Under the pieces are notes generated by a model. The model was not told where the DNA came from. It saw only the letters and a list, made by a program, of their open reading frames with translations, and searched no databases. A stretch of 64,000 bases of DNA, taken from positions 334,217,215 to 334,281,214 of the forward strand of contig JAUPFV010000002.1 of NCBI GenBank assembly GCA_036936605.1, read 5' to 3'. Positions within the stretch are counted from its first letter, which is position 1. Each line of letters begins with the position of its first letter. Positions 45,492 to 56,562 of the stretch are shown in pieces. A program made the position numbers and the translations under genes. This DNA comes from Limnanthes douglasii subsp. nivea (taxonomy: Eukaryota; Streptophyta; Magnoliopsida; Brassicales; Limnanthaceae).

Positions 45492-45773
45492 TGATCAGTC
45501 CAGATATTGTTTGAAGCATATCTTTATTGCTTGGGCATGGGGGCTCATATGAATGACACGGTTATAAGGTTCGACCCACACGGCCCATGGGTCAAGGAAA
45601 AACACTATAAATATCTCAACCAACATCATTAAAAGGGTTGGACTTTTTGAAAGAAAAACATTAAATACAAGCACACCCTCATTTCTCTCATAACTTCTTG
45701 CAAAAATACTTCATATTAACAAACTAAATGTTTTCTTCTGGTTTTACCCGTAAACCAGGTTTTACCATCACCA
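45492..45773 (+). repeat. 3' LTR of element A
   Basis: 282 bp, same ends as the LTR at 19302 (TGATCAGT and CACCA) and the same orientation. It lacks about 100 bp found in the 5' copy. AAGGGAGCTATA directly before it is a plausible polypurine tract. AATAA follows at 45774-45778. Confidence 0.88.
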
Positions 45774-45778
45774 AATAA

Positions 45779-48700
45779 TCCATCAAATAGAGCCCTAGCT
45801 TAAGCCAATATTGAAGATAACTTACCTTATAACTTGCCAAAGTCTATTATAATATCATATATATTGTCTTGTAGTAATCATCCTCCACTAGCCTCTCCAT
45901 TTGTTAAATAAGATTCATTTGTATTCAATTTGAATCTACTAAGAGTATGACGAGTCCAACTAAGTAAAATTGATGTTTTGGTTTCATTCTGATGACTATA
46001 TCAAGCAATTTATATAGCTGCATTAGTATATTTGGACCAATAATATTTATTAAACATATTAGCTTGATCAAGACTAATTAACATATGTTTAATGTAATTA
46101 ATAGATGAACTAATTGTGTAGATGTAATCGTTGAATTTAGCTTGATATATGATCCTCAAAAATGACTCAGCAAATGATTATATGGATAATAGTTCTAGCA
46201 TAAACATCTTTAAATACAGACCAAAACCAGCAATCTATTAGATGAGGAATAATCATGTATTTTTCTAGTCTAACATAACATAAACAGATGGTTGATGGTA
46301 TATATGTTGTCACAAAAATGACATGTGGATACTAGAGTAATATTTATTTTCTGAAGTATAGAGTCAATCAAAATCCAACTATTAAGAATTCTGCAAAAAA
46401 AGAACATTTCCATGGAGTTATGTTGTTCTAAAGCTTCTTAAATAAATTGGATTTATTGTTCTTCATTTTCAAAAAGTTCTATATGTTTTGGTTTTTAAAA
46501 TTACCATCGTTATATAGAAGTCATGTAATAGAGTTCTCCTTCGGATCTTAGATATATGTTCTCTGAATCAACTTGATATCAGATGTGGTAATAGAGGCTT
46601 TAATCTTTTCCGGATTCAAACCATTTATTTCCCCAAAAGTGTTAACTTTATCTTTAGTATACCATATATTGTCTTCACTACCATAAATATTTATAAAATG
46701 AGAAAGACTACATCACATGTCGCTCAAAAAGTTAATTTATCATTTGCCTAACTTCCGACGTATTTGGTTCTCAACAAGGTCTTGAATGTTAATTAGCATT
46801 TTCCAAGTCTAATAGGGATGTTTTGAGTAACTTACTTGTAATGGATGATAGTCTTTGTAATGGATACTATGCATGTAATTAACATAACGGGTTTTATGAC
46901 CTCTAAACCTATACCATAACTTACAAGAGAATGTCTGCAGAAGATTCTAGAGTTTTCTCAAGTTCAGATCATATTATCTAAAAGGTTTGTAAATGTTAGT
47001 CCAAATTTTCCATCTAATTGTGTTAGCCTCCTGAGTTGATCCCCATAATAGTTTATTGAAGATATTTTCTATCATATATATCACATTCTTATGTAACAAA
47101 CAACATTGGATCTAGTAAGTATTAATTAAGGTTAGTATTCCACCATAGGATAGATGTTCACCTTCCTACCCCATGATTTTATTCTTGATTTTGGTTACAA
47201 AAATATCATAATTATTAGTTTTGTCATTTGTATTTATTGTAACTCTTAGATATATGGTATGTAAACTGCTAGATTTAAATCCTGTATGGAATTTAATCAT
47301 GGAGCTTCTGGTCTGGTTTAGTCTAGAAGAGGCAATGACCTTAGAATTTTCTTTGTTTATAGATTGACCATATTAGTCTTGATAGTGTTGAAAGAATGAT
47401 CATGGCTTGTCTATAGTTTAAGATAGGCCATTAGTGAAGATGAGTAGATCATCAGTAAAAGCAAGGTAACATATGGTAATAAGACTCATGATTTTGTATC
47501 TCATTTCTATGTTATCTTCAAACAACCTACTAAGCCTCGAAATATAAACTCATCTGCTATTATGAATAGACTAAGGGGTGACGTATCTCATTTTCTAATA
47601 CCTCTCTTATATTTGAAGTAGCCTTTGGATTCACCATTAATAAGAATTAATATATGAACATATTTTGTCATGCTAGCTATAATGTTAATAAATACATTGT
47701 TGAAACCAAATATATGCAAGTATTTATAAATGAAGTTATGTGACAGTCTATCAAATGCTTTAATTATGTCTAATTTGACCATAACATTTCCACCATTATA
47801 ATTTTCTTTTATGTCACGAGAAATTTCTTTTGCTAGGAGAATGTTATCATGTATATCTCTTATATAAACAAAACCACTTTGGACATATGAGATTATTTTT
47901 GGAAGAACCTTAGCTAATATGTTGTTTAGAATTGTAGATATAATTATGTTTAGTAATGTACATAGACTAATGGGTCTATAGTCCTTCCAGGTAAGAGAAC
48001 CACTGGTATTAGGGATTAGGAAAATGGTTATGGTCATAATACATTAGGGAATAACTTGACCAATGAGGAATGCCTCTATAACAGTACACGTATCTTGTTT
48101 TATAATGTGCCAGCAGATTTGAAATAATAAGCTTGTAAAACCATCAATACCCGCAACACTCCCTGAATTGAGGCTTCTGATTACCTCATGAATATTTTCT
48201 TGAGAAGGTGAGTTCATCAATAATCTATTATCCTCGCTAGTTATCATCTTAAGAATAATATTAATTAGATCTTCAACTTCATCATGATTTGGATGCTCTG
48301 TTATGATAGCTTTAAAATATGACTCAGCTAGATTGCCAAGATGGTTTTGGTCTGTAATCCAGTCTTCTTCATTTAGAATGTTGTGAATTTTGTTCCTCCT
48401 TCTTCTTTTATTTACATAATTTTGGTAGGTAGTTATGTTCTTGTCCCCATCTTTAATCCAATTAGTGTAATATTTTATATGACAATAAGCCTCTTCTTTA
48501 GCAAGTAATTATAAGAATATAGCCTTACATTTTGATAACTTAATCATGTCCTCAATGTTTTGGGTGTCCTGATATTTAATTTCTAAGAAATTGTCTCTTT
48601 CCTCAGAATCCAAAACAGCATCGAAGATGTTGCCAAATCTCTATCTATTTTATGTCTTAAAAGCTCATTTTAATCTCTTAATTTTGTTCCAGAAAACATT

Positions 48701-49488
48701 CATTGGTTGACCTATCATATATTGATTCCAGCTTTGTTCAACTATATTTAGAAAGTTTTGGTTGTGATTCTACATGTTCTAAAATTTGAAAGAGGTATCG
48801 GGCTTAGTTACATCTTGGGATATTGATATACAAATATGTGTGTGGTTTGAAGAGATTATAGTCGTGTGTTTGACCTTATTATCTAATAAGTAATATGCAC
48901 ATGCCATATTGTAAAGAACTTTATCTAGCCTCTTCCATTTAGTTTTAAAACCAAGTATACTTAGTACCTGAGTAGCCAGCATCCTAAAAACTACAGTCTT
49001 TTATTGTGTCATTAAACTCTTCAAGACTTTTTAAACAAATGGAAGAGAGGAAAGTTACTCATGTGAAGAGGATATAACATTAAAATCCCCATTGTAATAT
49101 ACTCTTTATATATGTCTGATAAGATTCTAAGGTTATTCCAGATATCCAAGTGTTATTCTCTTTGACATTTACCATATACAATTTTAACAAGAAGACTTTT
49201 GTCCATTGGCGAGTTTCTCACGACAGCATGAATGAATTGTTGACGGTCCATGATGATATCTATCTTGAATTCATATTTTGACCTGAGCCATATTTTGTTA
49301 TTAGTATTAGCTATATAGTTTGTGAAACCAATACAACTAGCAATTTTTTCAAGGTTTTCCAGTTTGATCAAAGACTTTTGTAAAGCAGTGAGGTTAATTT
49401 TTTCCTGACTTTTTACAGGATTTAATCTTCTCTTATAAGCTTTATTCTCAACTCCCTTGATGTTCTAATTAAGAATATTGATGGTCAT
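45779..49488 (-). pseudogene. LINE ORF2: endonuclease, reverse transcriptase and RNase H
   Basis: ORF2 begins with ATG at 49486-49488 (MTINILN, then a stop where plant LINEs have Trp, then NIKGVENKAYKRRL). The endonuclease continues to about 48,700 (FTNYIANTNNKIWLRSKYEF). RT starts with the block SLNSGSVAGIDGF near 48,150. It continues with DYRPISLCTLLNII, VQSGFVYIRDIHDNILLAKE, VMVKLDIIKAFDRL (47588-48037) and the catalytic LAFTDDLLIFTNGLS near 47,440. The RNase H part, FKLNTNES (catalytic Asp changed to Asn) to ARALFDG, reaches 45,779. Element A then interrupts it, and the end is at 18860-19301. There are many stops. It is an L1-clade non-LTR element of the kind common in dicots. Confidence 0.85.
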
Positions 49489-49615
49489 TTGGAATTACTA
49501 GAATAAAATTTGTTAGGCCCTTTATTCTGGAGTGCTTTAACTACCATGGTGCATTTGTTTCTTCTGTTTTTAGCTTCTTTTAGTTTTTTGTTAAGAAGTT
49601 CTTGAAAGTCTTTGT

Positions 49616-49807
49616 CTACTTCTGTTTTATTTCAGGTATGAGAATATGGGAAATTTCTTTCTCTTTCTGATTAGGTGAGTGATGTTCAGAGTCCAAGTTT
49701 GCATTGTATGTATTGTTGGAAAGATTAAAACCAGTTTTAAAATACTGAATAGCTCCAATGACTTCAACATCTTTATGGGTATCATTATCCTGATTAGATA
49801 TTATCAT
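49616..49807 (-). pseudogene. Possible C-terminal end of LINE ORF1
   Basis: A 63-codon polar frame (for example SNNTYNANLDSEHHSPNQKE) ends 128 bp before the ORF2 start, where the tail of ORF1 would be expected. No zinc knuckle is visible in it and the part upstream is lost, so the assignment rests on position. Confidence 0.4.
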
Positions 49808-51354
49808 AGTGTACCTTATAGTGTTGGGTTTATCCGGTGGCGACGATATAAGAGATAGAACAGACAGTTAAAAAAACAAGAAATAAGAAGACAAAACGGA
49901 GATTATATATACTCTAACCGTAGGTTAGAGATAAAGAGATTCACTAGAAAATTCTCAATTTTTATTCATCAAAGTCTGACGGTAAAATATGGTATAAGAT
50001 GCTTTATATATTAGACATCCAAAACCCTAATAAAATATTCTAAAAAATACAATAAAGATATTTAAAAATAAAAAATAATTAAAATGTGAATGCAATCAAT
50101 TTGATTCACTAATTAAAATATTTTCTAAAAATAAAATATCAAAAACAGTAAAATAGGGTTTTCATACCCTTAACAATTGAATTTGAAGTCCGAATTTTGT
50201 GACAAGTACTGTCACGATTTTGAAAATTGTTGGACTTGTCGAGACGTTCAATTTGAATACCAATTTTGTCTAGTTCTAATACTTGACTGGCAAATAAGGC
50301 CCATTTGATTTGAGTTTCTTATACAAATGCCTTGTTTTCTGGAATTCAGATTGATGGAGCACATCCAATAAATTTTACTTCATGTGTATATTTTGGTTTG
50401 GAAGCACTAAAGTTATAAACAACTTTCATATAATTTTTATTTATCTCGTTATAATTTTGATATTAGAGACAATTATCAAGATTTAAGATACTATGTTCTT
50501 AAATCCATTATTGGAAAAGTCATCCTGTTTCATGAAATTATTTTTTATGATCACGTATCAAATAAATGAAATCCCAATTCTTTTTTGGTTTTTAGTATAT
50601 TAGTTTTGACAAAGTTAAATGGTTATAAAGAACACTAAACTTAATATTTTACTATTAATAAAAGGTTAAAGTATCAATAATTATCTACAAATATATATAT
50701 ATAATTTTTACTTATTATCTTAAGAGTACTCTACCAATATCATCCATAATTAAAACTATTTATCTATAATAGTTTAGAGTTTTTGAAAGCAACGCTAGTT
50801 ACTTGGTTTTGAAAATAAATTAGTAATAACCATCTTAACTTGTTTTAATACTCATCATATCTCTAGTTTGATCTCTTTGTTGTTTTCTCATTCGATCAAT
50901 AATTTTTTCGATTTAAGATTAGTTTTTCTTTATTCCTCCGATCAATATATTTTGTGATTTTCGATCCTTTGTATTTAATTTCTATATTTATCGATTCATA
51001 TATGATTTTTCGTTTTCTGTTTTTAGTACTTTTTATTTGTGTCGAGTTGTTTGTAGTTGTTTTTATAACTATATAATTGTTATAGTTACGATGATTCGTT
51101 TTTTGTTTTTAGTACTTTTAATTTGTGTCGAGTTGTTTGTAGTTGTTTTTATAACTATATAATTGTTATAGTTACGATGATTCTTTAATTTCATACATTT
51201 ACGTAAATGTTTTGTAAATTATCTAAACAATAATGATTTTTGTGTTAACAAATTTGGTATTAAATTATGTCTTAACTGGTTGTAAAAATATGTTATAGGT
51301 GGTTGCGTAAAAGGGTTACAAAATTCATTATAGATGGCTGAGTAAAAGTGATGT
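49808..51354. other. AT-rich stretch, no gene recognised
   Basis: About 75 percent A+T by eye, with no long ORF. The first few hundred bases may be the 5' end of the LINE. A tandem duplication lies at 51011-51182 (separate entry). Confidence 0.5.
51011..51182. repeat. 86-bp tandem duplication
   Basis: Two copies start CGTTTTCTGTTTTTAGTAC (51011) and CGTTTTTTGTTTTTAGTAC (51097). They differ at only a few bases over 86 bp, including the shared GTGTCGAGTTGTTTGTAG. Confidence 0.93.
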
Positions 51355-52515
51355 AGTCCAGAAAGTCCAAACAAAAGCCTTTTAAATTTTATTTTATTTT
51401 ATTCAAATATCTTATGTATTTAAATCAAATCTATGACGCGGCGGAAATAGAAGAAGAAACAACGGTAGATGAAACCCTAATTCAAGGGTAACATGATGAA
51501 ACCCTAATCTAAGGGTAACAAATACTGAAATTTTCAAAGATAAAAATCTATTATTCAAAAAACTTAAAATAACTTAAGGTATGAGGCTTTATATAAGATC
51601 TTCTCAAAACCCTAAATTATCCTCTCCTGGTTAATAAAATAAAATTAAAAAGATTTTGTTTGGATTTCTCGGATACATCATCCTCTCCTGGTTGTCCTCG
51701 AATTCATGGTTGTCCTCGAATTCAGCACCATCACCATAAAGAACCTAAATTATTTATTTTATTTTATTCAATCGTTACATTGGGAATTATAATTGTTGAC
51801 CTTATCGGAATAAGATAATCCTTCTCGAGTGTTCCTTATTCGAAATCACAATGAAGTCATCCGGTTGATGAAAAAAATAATTTCGAAAACCTTTTCATAG
51901 CCTGAAGACAACATCCTCGTGTCCAATTGATGAAAAAAAGATGGTTTTGAAATTTTTTTCATAGCATGAGACATCATCTTGATAAGCAATTTTTATCTTG
52001 ATTCGACGATTGGTAGCCAATTTAAACTCCTTCAGTAACCGGTCAATACGATCGTCATTAAAACGGTTGGTATGCCCCCTCATACTCAAACGATCTTCCC
52101 GATCTTCATGACCATGTGTGTTGTTCTCTTCTTTAAACCTTGAATCAGATGAAATCAGGATTCAGAAACATGTTTGACCCGTAGCAGGAACTGAGGCTCT
52201 GATACCAAACTGATGACGCGACGGAAATAGAAAAAGAAACAACGATAGATGAAACCTTAATTCAAGGGTAACATGATGAAACTCTAATCTAAGGGTAACA
52301 AAGACTGAAATTTCTTAAAATAACTTAAGGTACGAGGCTTTATATAAGAGTTTCTCAAAACCCTAAATTATAATAAAAGGAAATAAAATAAATATTTTAA
52401 AATAAAATAAAATCAAATCAAATTTTAATATAATTAGATTTGATTTAAATACATAATATATTTGAATAAAATTAAATAAAATTAAAAATGCTTTTGTTTG
52501 GACTTTCTGGGCTAC
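51355..52515 (-). mobile_element. Short, rearranged LTR retrotransposon remnant with tRNA-Met primer site
   Basis: Two LTR-like copies lie at 51434-51677 and 52214-52515. Both start TGACGCG with GGAAATAGAA close behind, and both end near TTTCT..GG.TACA. On minus, TGGTATCAGAGC (52196-52207) follows the right LTR, the standard site for initiator tRNA-Met. Next, a gag-like start (MSMRGHTNRFNDDRIDRLLK) runs from 52089 to 51895. No RT is present. Left of the left LTR, at 51355-51432, a reverse-complement copy of the LTR end (TAGTCCAGAAAGTCCAAAC) is attached, so the element was rearranged. No matching target duplication was found. It is TRIM-like in size but may be a deletion derivative of a larger element. 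Confidence 0.75.
52214..52515 (-). repeat. 5' LTR of the short element (302 bp)
   Basis: Compared with the left copy it keeps about 130 bp of extra AT-rich sequence (52370-52495). On minus it begins TGTAGCCCAGAAAGTCC and ends CGCGTCA. Both copies contain ACCCTAATCTAAGGGTAACA or a near variant of it. Confidence 0.75.
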
Positions 52516-55433
52516 ATAAAAAAGGATCGCGAAATTGCGTTGTAATGGACCCTACATTATCTTACAAAATTGAACATTACTGGTTGCGTAATTAGGAAGT
52601 GCATTTGGTTGTGAAATGACGTGTACTTGGGTTGCCTCATAACTATTTGGGTTGCTCATAACTATTTGTGACTGAAAATAGAAATAAAATATTTTATAGT
52701 TGAAAAAAAACATACAAAAATGAAACATTAAAAACAAACTTTGAAGTCATATTTATCTAGATATTAGAACCGTTCTCTTCTTAAACTCCTCTTCTCCATT
52801 CTCCTCCTCCTTATTTTCTTCTTCATTCTCATCTTCCTCATACTCTTCTTCTTAATACTCTTCTTCTACTTGACTACATTTCTCTCTCTCTCTTTTTCCA
52901 AGAGCATGATAAGAAATTCATTTGAGCTATCTTTATCTCCATAATTTTCAAAACATTATAGAAAAAATCTTCATTAGCACAAGATGAGATTTAATCATCA
53001 CAAGAAGATGAAGAGTATTCTACAGTGGTTGTCCTTTTCTAGTATTCTTATCATTTTTGTGACCAATAAACTAGGGAAAAATCATTATGGTAGTAGACAA
53101 ACATTATAGGATCTATTTGAAATAATAAAGTTTTTTATGTACGAAAGCCTAATGAAAGTGTAAATTGAATTTATAACCAAAACGTTTAGAACGTACACTT
53201 AGTAATTGAAGTTTACTTCTTCTTTTATGAACTAACCGCTATAATTATTGCCATATTGATGTTGATTTATAAATTTTTATCAAATTAAAAAATTAATTAC
53301 CATATAAAAATTACTAACAAGTTTAAATATTGGAATGATAAAATCGGTGGGAATATAATAATTTTTATTTATATTAAAAATTTGGAATTATACATTTTTA
53401 GCTAAGAAAGTAAACGTTTGTTTAGTTGGATGTAAAATTACGTTATAATATATTGTGAAAATAAAGAGCTTTAAAAAAAATACTAGTGATGCAAAATTAT
53501 GTTACAATAGATTGTAACAATAAAGGGCTTTAAAAAACACTAGTGTAATTGGTTGCGAAAATATGTTATAATGGGTTACGTAATTAAATTTTAATTTGTT
53601 GTGAAATATCAACTTTTGTCAAGTAAATAAACATCTATTATGAAATTATAAAATTATAATTGGGGTGGGAAATCATTGTTTGATCGGTTGCGGAATTACG
53701 TTATAAATGGTTACATTTGTAAAATAATAATATATAAATAAACGATAAAAAATTAATACTCGAAACAAAAAAAGGAGAGTGTAATCTAGAGAAATAAATT
53801 TTTTATCAAAAAACATTGTTAAGAAATAAGGTAAACGTTTTATACTATTCTGTTTGATGCGAAATCTTTTTTTGTTTTATGCAAGATGTCTTTTTGAATG
53901 GTTTTCATAATAGCTTCATTTTACATTACTAGTTTTTCAACTTGATCTTTAAGACTAACATTAATTTGTTCATGGATTTTTGTTTCCGGTTATTTAATTT
54001 ATTTAATGTATTATTCGTCTATATATATTCTTACTGTAAGTAAAATAGCAAGAAATAAAGGTTTATTAAATTTTGGTTGCTTAATTGCGTGCCATCATAT
54101 CATGAAAATACATTTTGGATCGGTTAAACATGGTTGCGTAATTGTGAGTAACTTGGTTGTGTAATTGTTCATACCTTGAGTGCAAATTTAGTTTTTGGTT
54201 GCAAAAAAAAAGAATAAAGTTACATGTTGTAATATATTCTTCAAATCATTTAAATCTTTTGAGCATTCTTTAAATCTTATACTATCTAAGATGTTTTTTA
54301 TAATTATTGATGTGGAGGATACTAAAATTTTTCCAATTTTATCTATATTACAAAGTTAAAATACATGTAAATTACTATTAAAACTAACTGTTATTTTTGG
54401 TTGCGTAAATACTTACAGCTTAGTTGTGAATAAATAAATAAATTCATCTAGAATCTTTAAACATGTTCACAAGTAGCTTATAGGTTACTAACTATATTTT
54501 TTTGTCAAAATGTATACAAATCATCAAAATCAAACACGAACAGTTTGAGGCCAAGCGTATAATTACGAGCATATTAATTGAAAAAATAAAAACAAAAGAG
54601 AGTAATTTCCTCGTGAAAAACCCGATTTAGTAGTTGTTTTGTGATAAAATTCTTAAGAGTTCACTTAAATGTGTTGCACGAATAATTAATTTGAAATATT
54701 TTAAGGAGAGAGAGATAAAAAAAAAGTAATGTATATATATATATATAGAGAGTTACGATTTAAATAAAATACGAGAGTTATTGGTTTTTCTGTTTTTATA
54801 CCCGGTGGATCTGTTTGGTAGATTTTATGTAAAGAGTTATTTTCGGTAAACTTGAAAATTCAGGTTACTAGTGGTAGTTTTAATCTTTCTTAGGTTGTTA
54901 TTATCCTTATTTAATTATCAATTATGTCTATAAAAAAATCCAATAAATTTTGTTAATCAATACATATTATCTAGTTTTTTTAAAGTATATCAAATACTTT
55001 TACTAATTATATATGGCTAATTATTTTTTACCAAATTGAATATTTTATCAAACACTCTTTTCCTTTTTTTTTACCTTGTTTTGTCTTTTTTCATTTCTCT
55101 CTCAATCTATATGTAAATTAATAAACTATAAATCGAATTCAATTACGCTGTAAATCGACAAAAATTCAAATAGGAGTAAATCGACAAATCTCACAATCTC
55201 TTTGCAAATTGACAAACTATGACCAAATTGATAAGCATAAGAATTATAACTGGAATTTGTTTCTAGATTTAGAATTTGGTATTCTTTGGAGAAAGAAATT
55301 TTTTACGTATTTTATATATGTTTTATTGTGTTTTTACGAGGAAAATAAAGTTTGGGTCCCCTTGCCTATTGTCTAGCATCTAACATTAATGGATACGAGA
55401 CATTGATGATACATAATAGATAGGAGAAGTAGA
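52516..55433. other. AT-rich stretch with a recurrent GGTTGCGTAATT-like motif, no gene
   Basis: No ORF worth reporting. Variants of TTGGTTGCGTAATT recur about ten times on the same strand (for example 52581, 53551, 53681, 54066, 54131, 54401), and a degenerate repeat is visible at 53418-53600. A CT-rich tract lies at about 52770-52900, and a short (TA)n at 54728-54747. Confidence 0.5.
53418..53600. repeat. Degenerate repeat of about 65 bp, nearly three copies
   Basis: Each unit has a core like AAAATTACGTTATAATATATTGTG, an AATAAAGRGCTTTAAAAAA part and ACTAGTG. Units begin near 53426, 53490 and 53555. The third is partial. Confidence 0.7.
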
Positions 55434-55775
55434 TTTTAGATGTTATACGTGAGACGAGTATAAAATGGAAATGGTATATGTGAGACATAAAATGGTAGAT
55501 GATAAATGTTAGACCTATATTTTAGATGCTAAATACGAGAGCATTGTAAATAGAAAAGATGGATGTGAGTCATAAAAGCTAGATGATAGATGTGAGAACT
55601 AAAGTTTTATATGCTAGATGTGAGACCAGTGTAAAACAGAAATAGTATATGTGAGATATAAATGCTAGATGATAGATGCAAGACCTAGATTTTAGATGCC
55701 TGATGCGAGAGTAAGTTAAAATAGACATTGGTAAATGCAAGGCTTAAAAGATAGACGATAGATGCGATACCCAAA
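55434..55775. repeat. 85-86 bp tandem array, four copies
   Basis: Units begin at about 55434, 55520, 55605 and 55690 with TTTTAGATGCTAGATGTGAGA-like sequence. Each has an internal half-repeat (ATGCTAGATGATAGATG). Divergence between units is perhaps 20-25 percent by eye, so the array is old. A partial fifth copy may start at 55776. Confidence 0.85.
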
Positions 55776-56562
55776 TATTAGATGTAAGGCCATGATTAAC
55801 TGGACTTACAAAAAAATCAAAAATATCATTTATGAATCTAGTTTTGATCGTCTTAAAACAACAAAACCAATGATACTTTTGTATTATTATTTTTCAAGTT
55901 ATGGTTTAAAAAATACAAAGTTCTAAAACATTAAATCACAAAAAATGTATATACTTGATGATTTTGTATGAAGTTATATTTTTTGTAGAAGATATAGTCA
56001 ATGTAGCTAGTACTAACTTAATTTGTTAGGTAATAAGTCGTAATTGAATTTCTGAATGGATCTTAGAGGGTAACTAGTCTATTTATAAAATAATATTTTT
56101 TTATACGTAGAAGTTTACCTATTTATTCAAAGTAATATACTATGTTCAAACTATTATTTGTTAGTATTTAATATCCAACTAGCATTGTTATTTATCACCT
56201 ACTATTCAATTATAAGATTTTTTTTATTAGAAAAAAAACATTTTTTCTTTTATTTTCTCACTTTTTTAACGTATAAAAGATGAATATCATCTTTGTGGAT
56301 AAAGTATGGAAATATGGATATTGAAACAAGAAATTGATGTAGTTTATATTATTATCCTCCTTAGGCTGGTTGGGTATGAACTGCGAATGACCTAGTATGA
56401 TACCTTAATGATATAGTTTTTATGTTTAGTGTCGTCTATAATAATTACTTAAGTTAGATCTTTATTTGTTTAGTTTTTTTTCTTTTGTATTTCTTATAAA
56501 ATTCATTAATTTCTTTATTTCAGTCATAGTGATCAACGTCTTGATGGTGGTAGTGAACTGAT

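Larger units (their letters stand above)
19302..45773 (+). mobile_element. Element A: Ty3/gypsy (Tat-like) retrotransposon with nested insertions and an inverted internal segment
   Basis: Long terminal repeats at 19302-19686 and 45492-45773 both start TGATCAGT and end ATCACCA. The 5-bp target duplication AATAA is found at 19297-19301 and 45774-45778. A primer-binding-type TGG lies three bases after the first LTR, and a purine tract (AAGGGAG) lies just before the second. Plus-strand gag, protease, RT, RNase H, a second RNase H and integrase follow in order. The integrase is separated from the RNase H by element B (24356-36673). After the integrase the interior holds tandem repeats, a plus-strand aORF (39651-41926) and an inverted pol copy (42480-45362). 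The archaeal-like second RNase H plus the extra ORF points to the Tat lineage. All coding parts contain stops. Confidence 0.9.
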
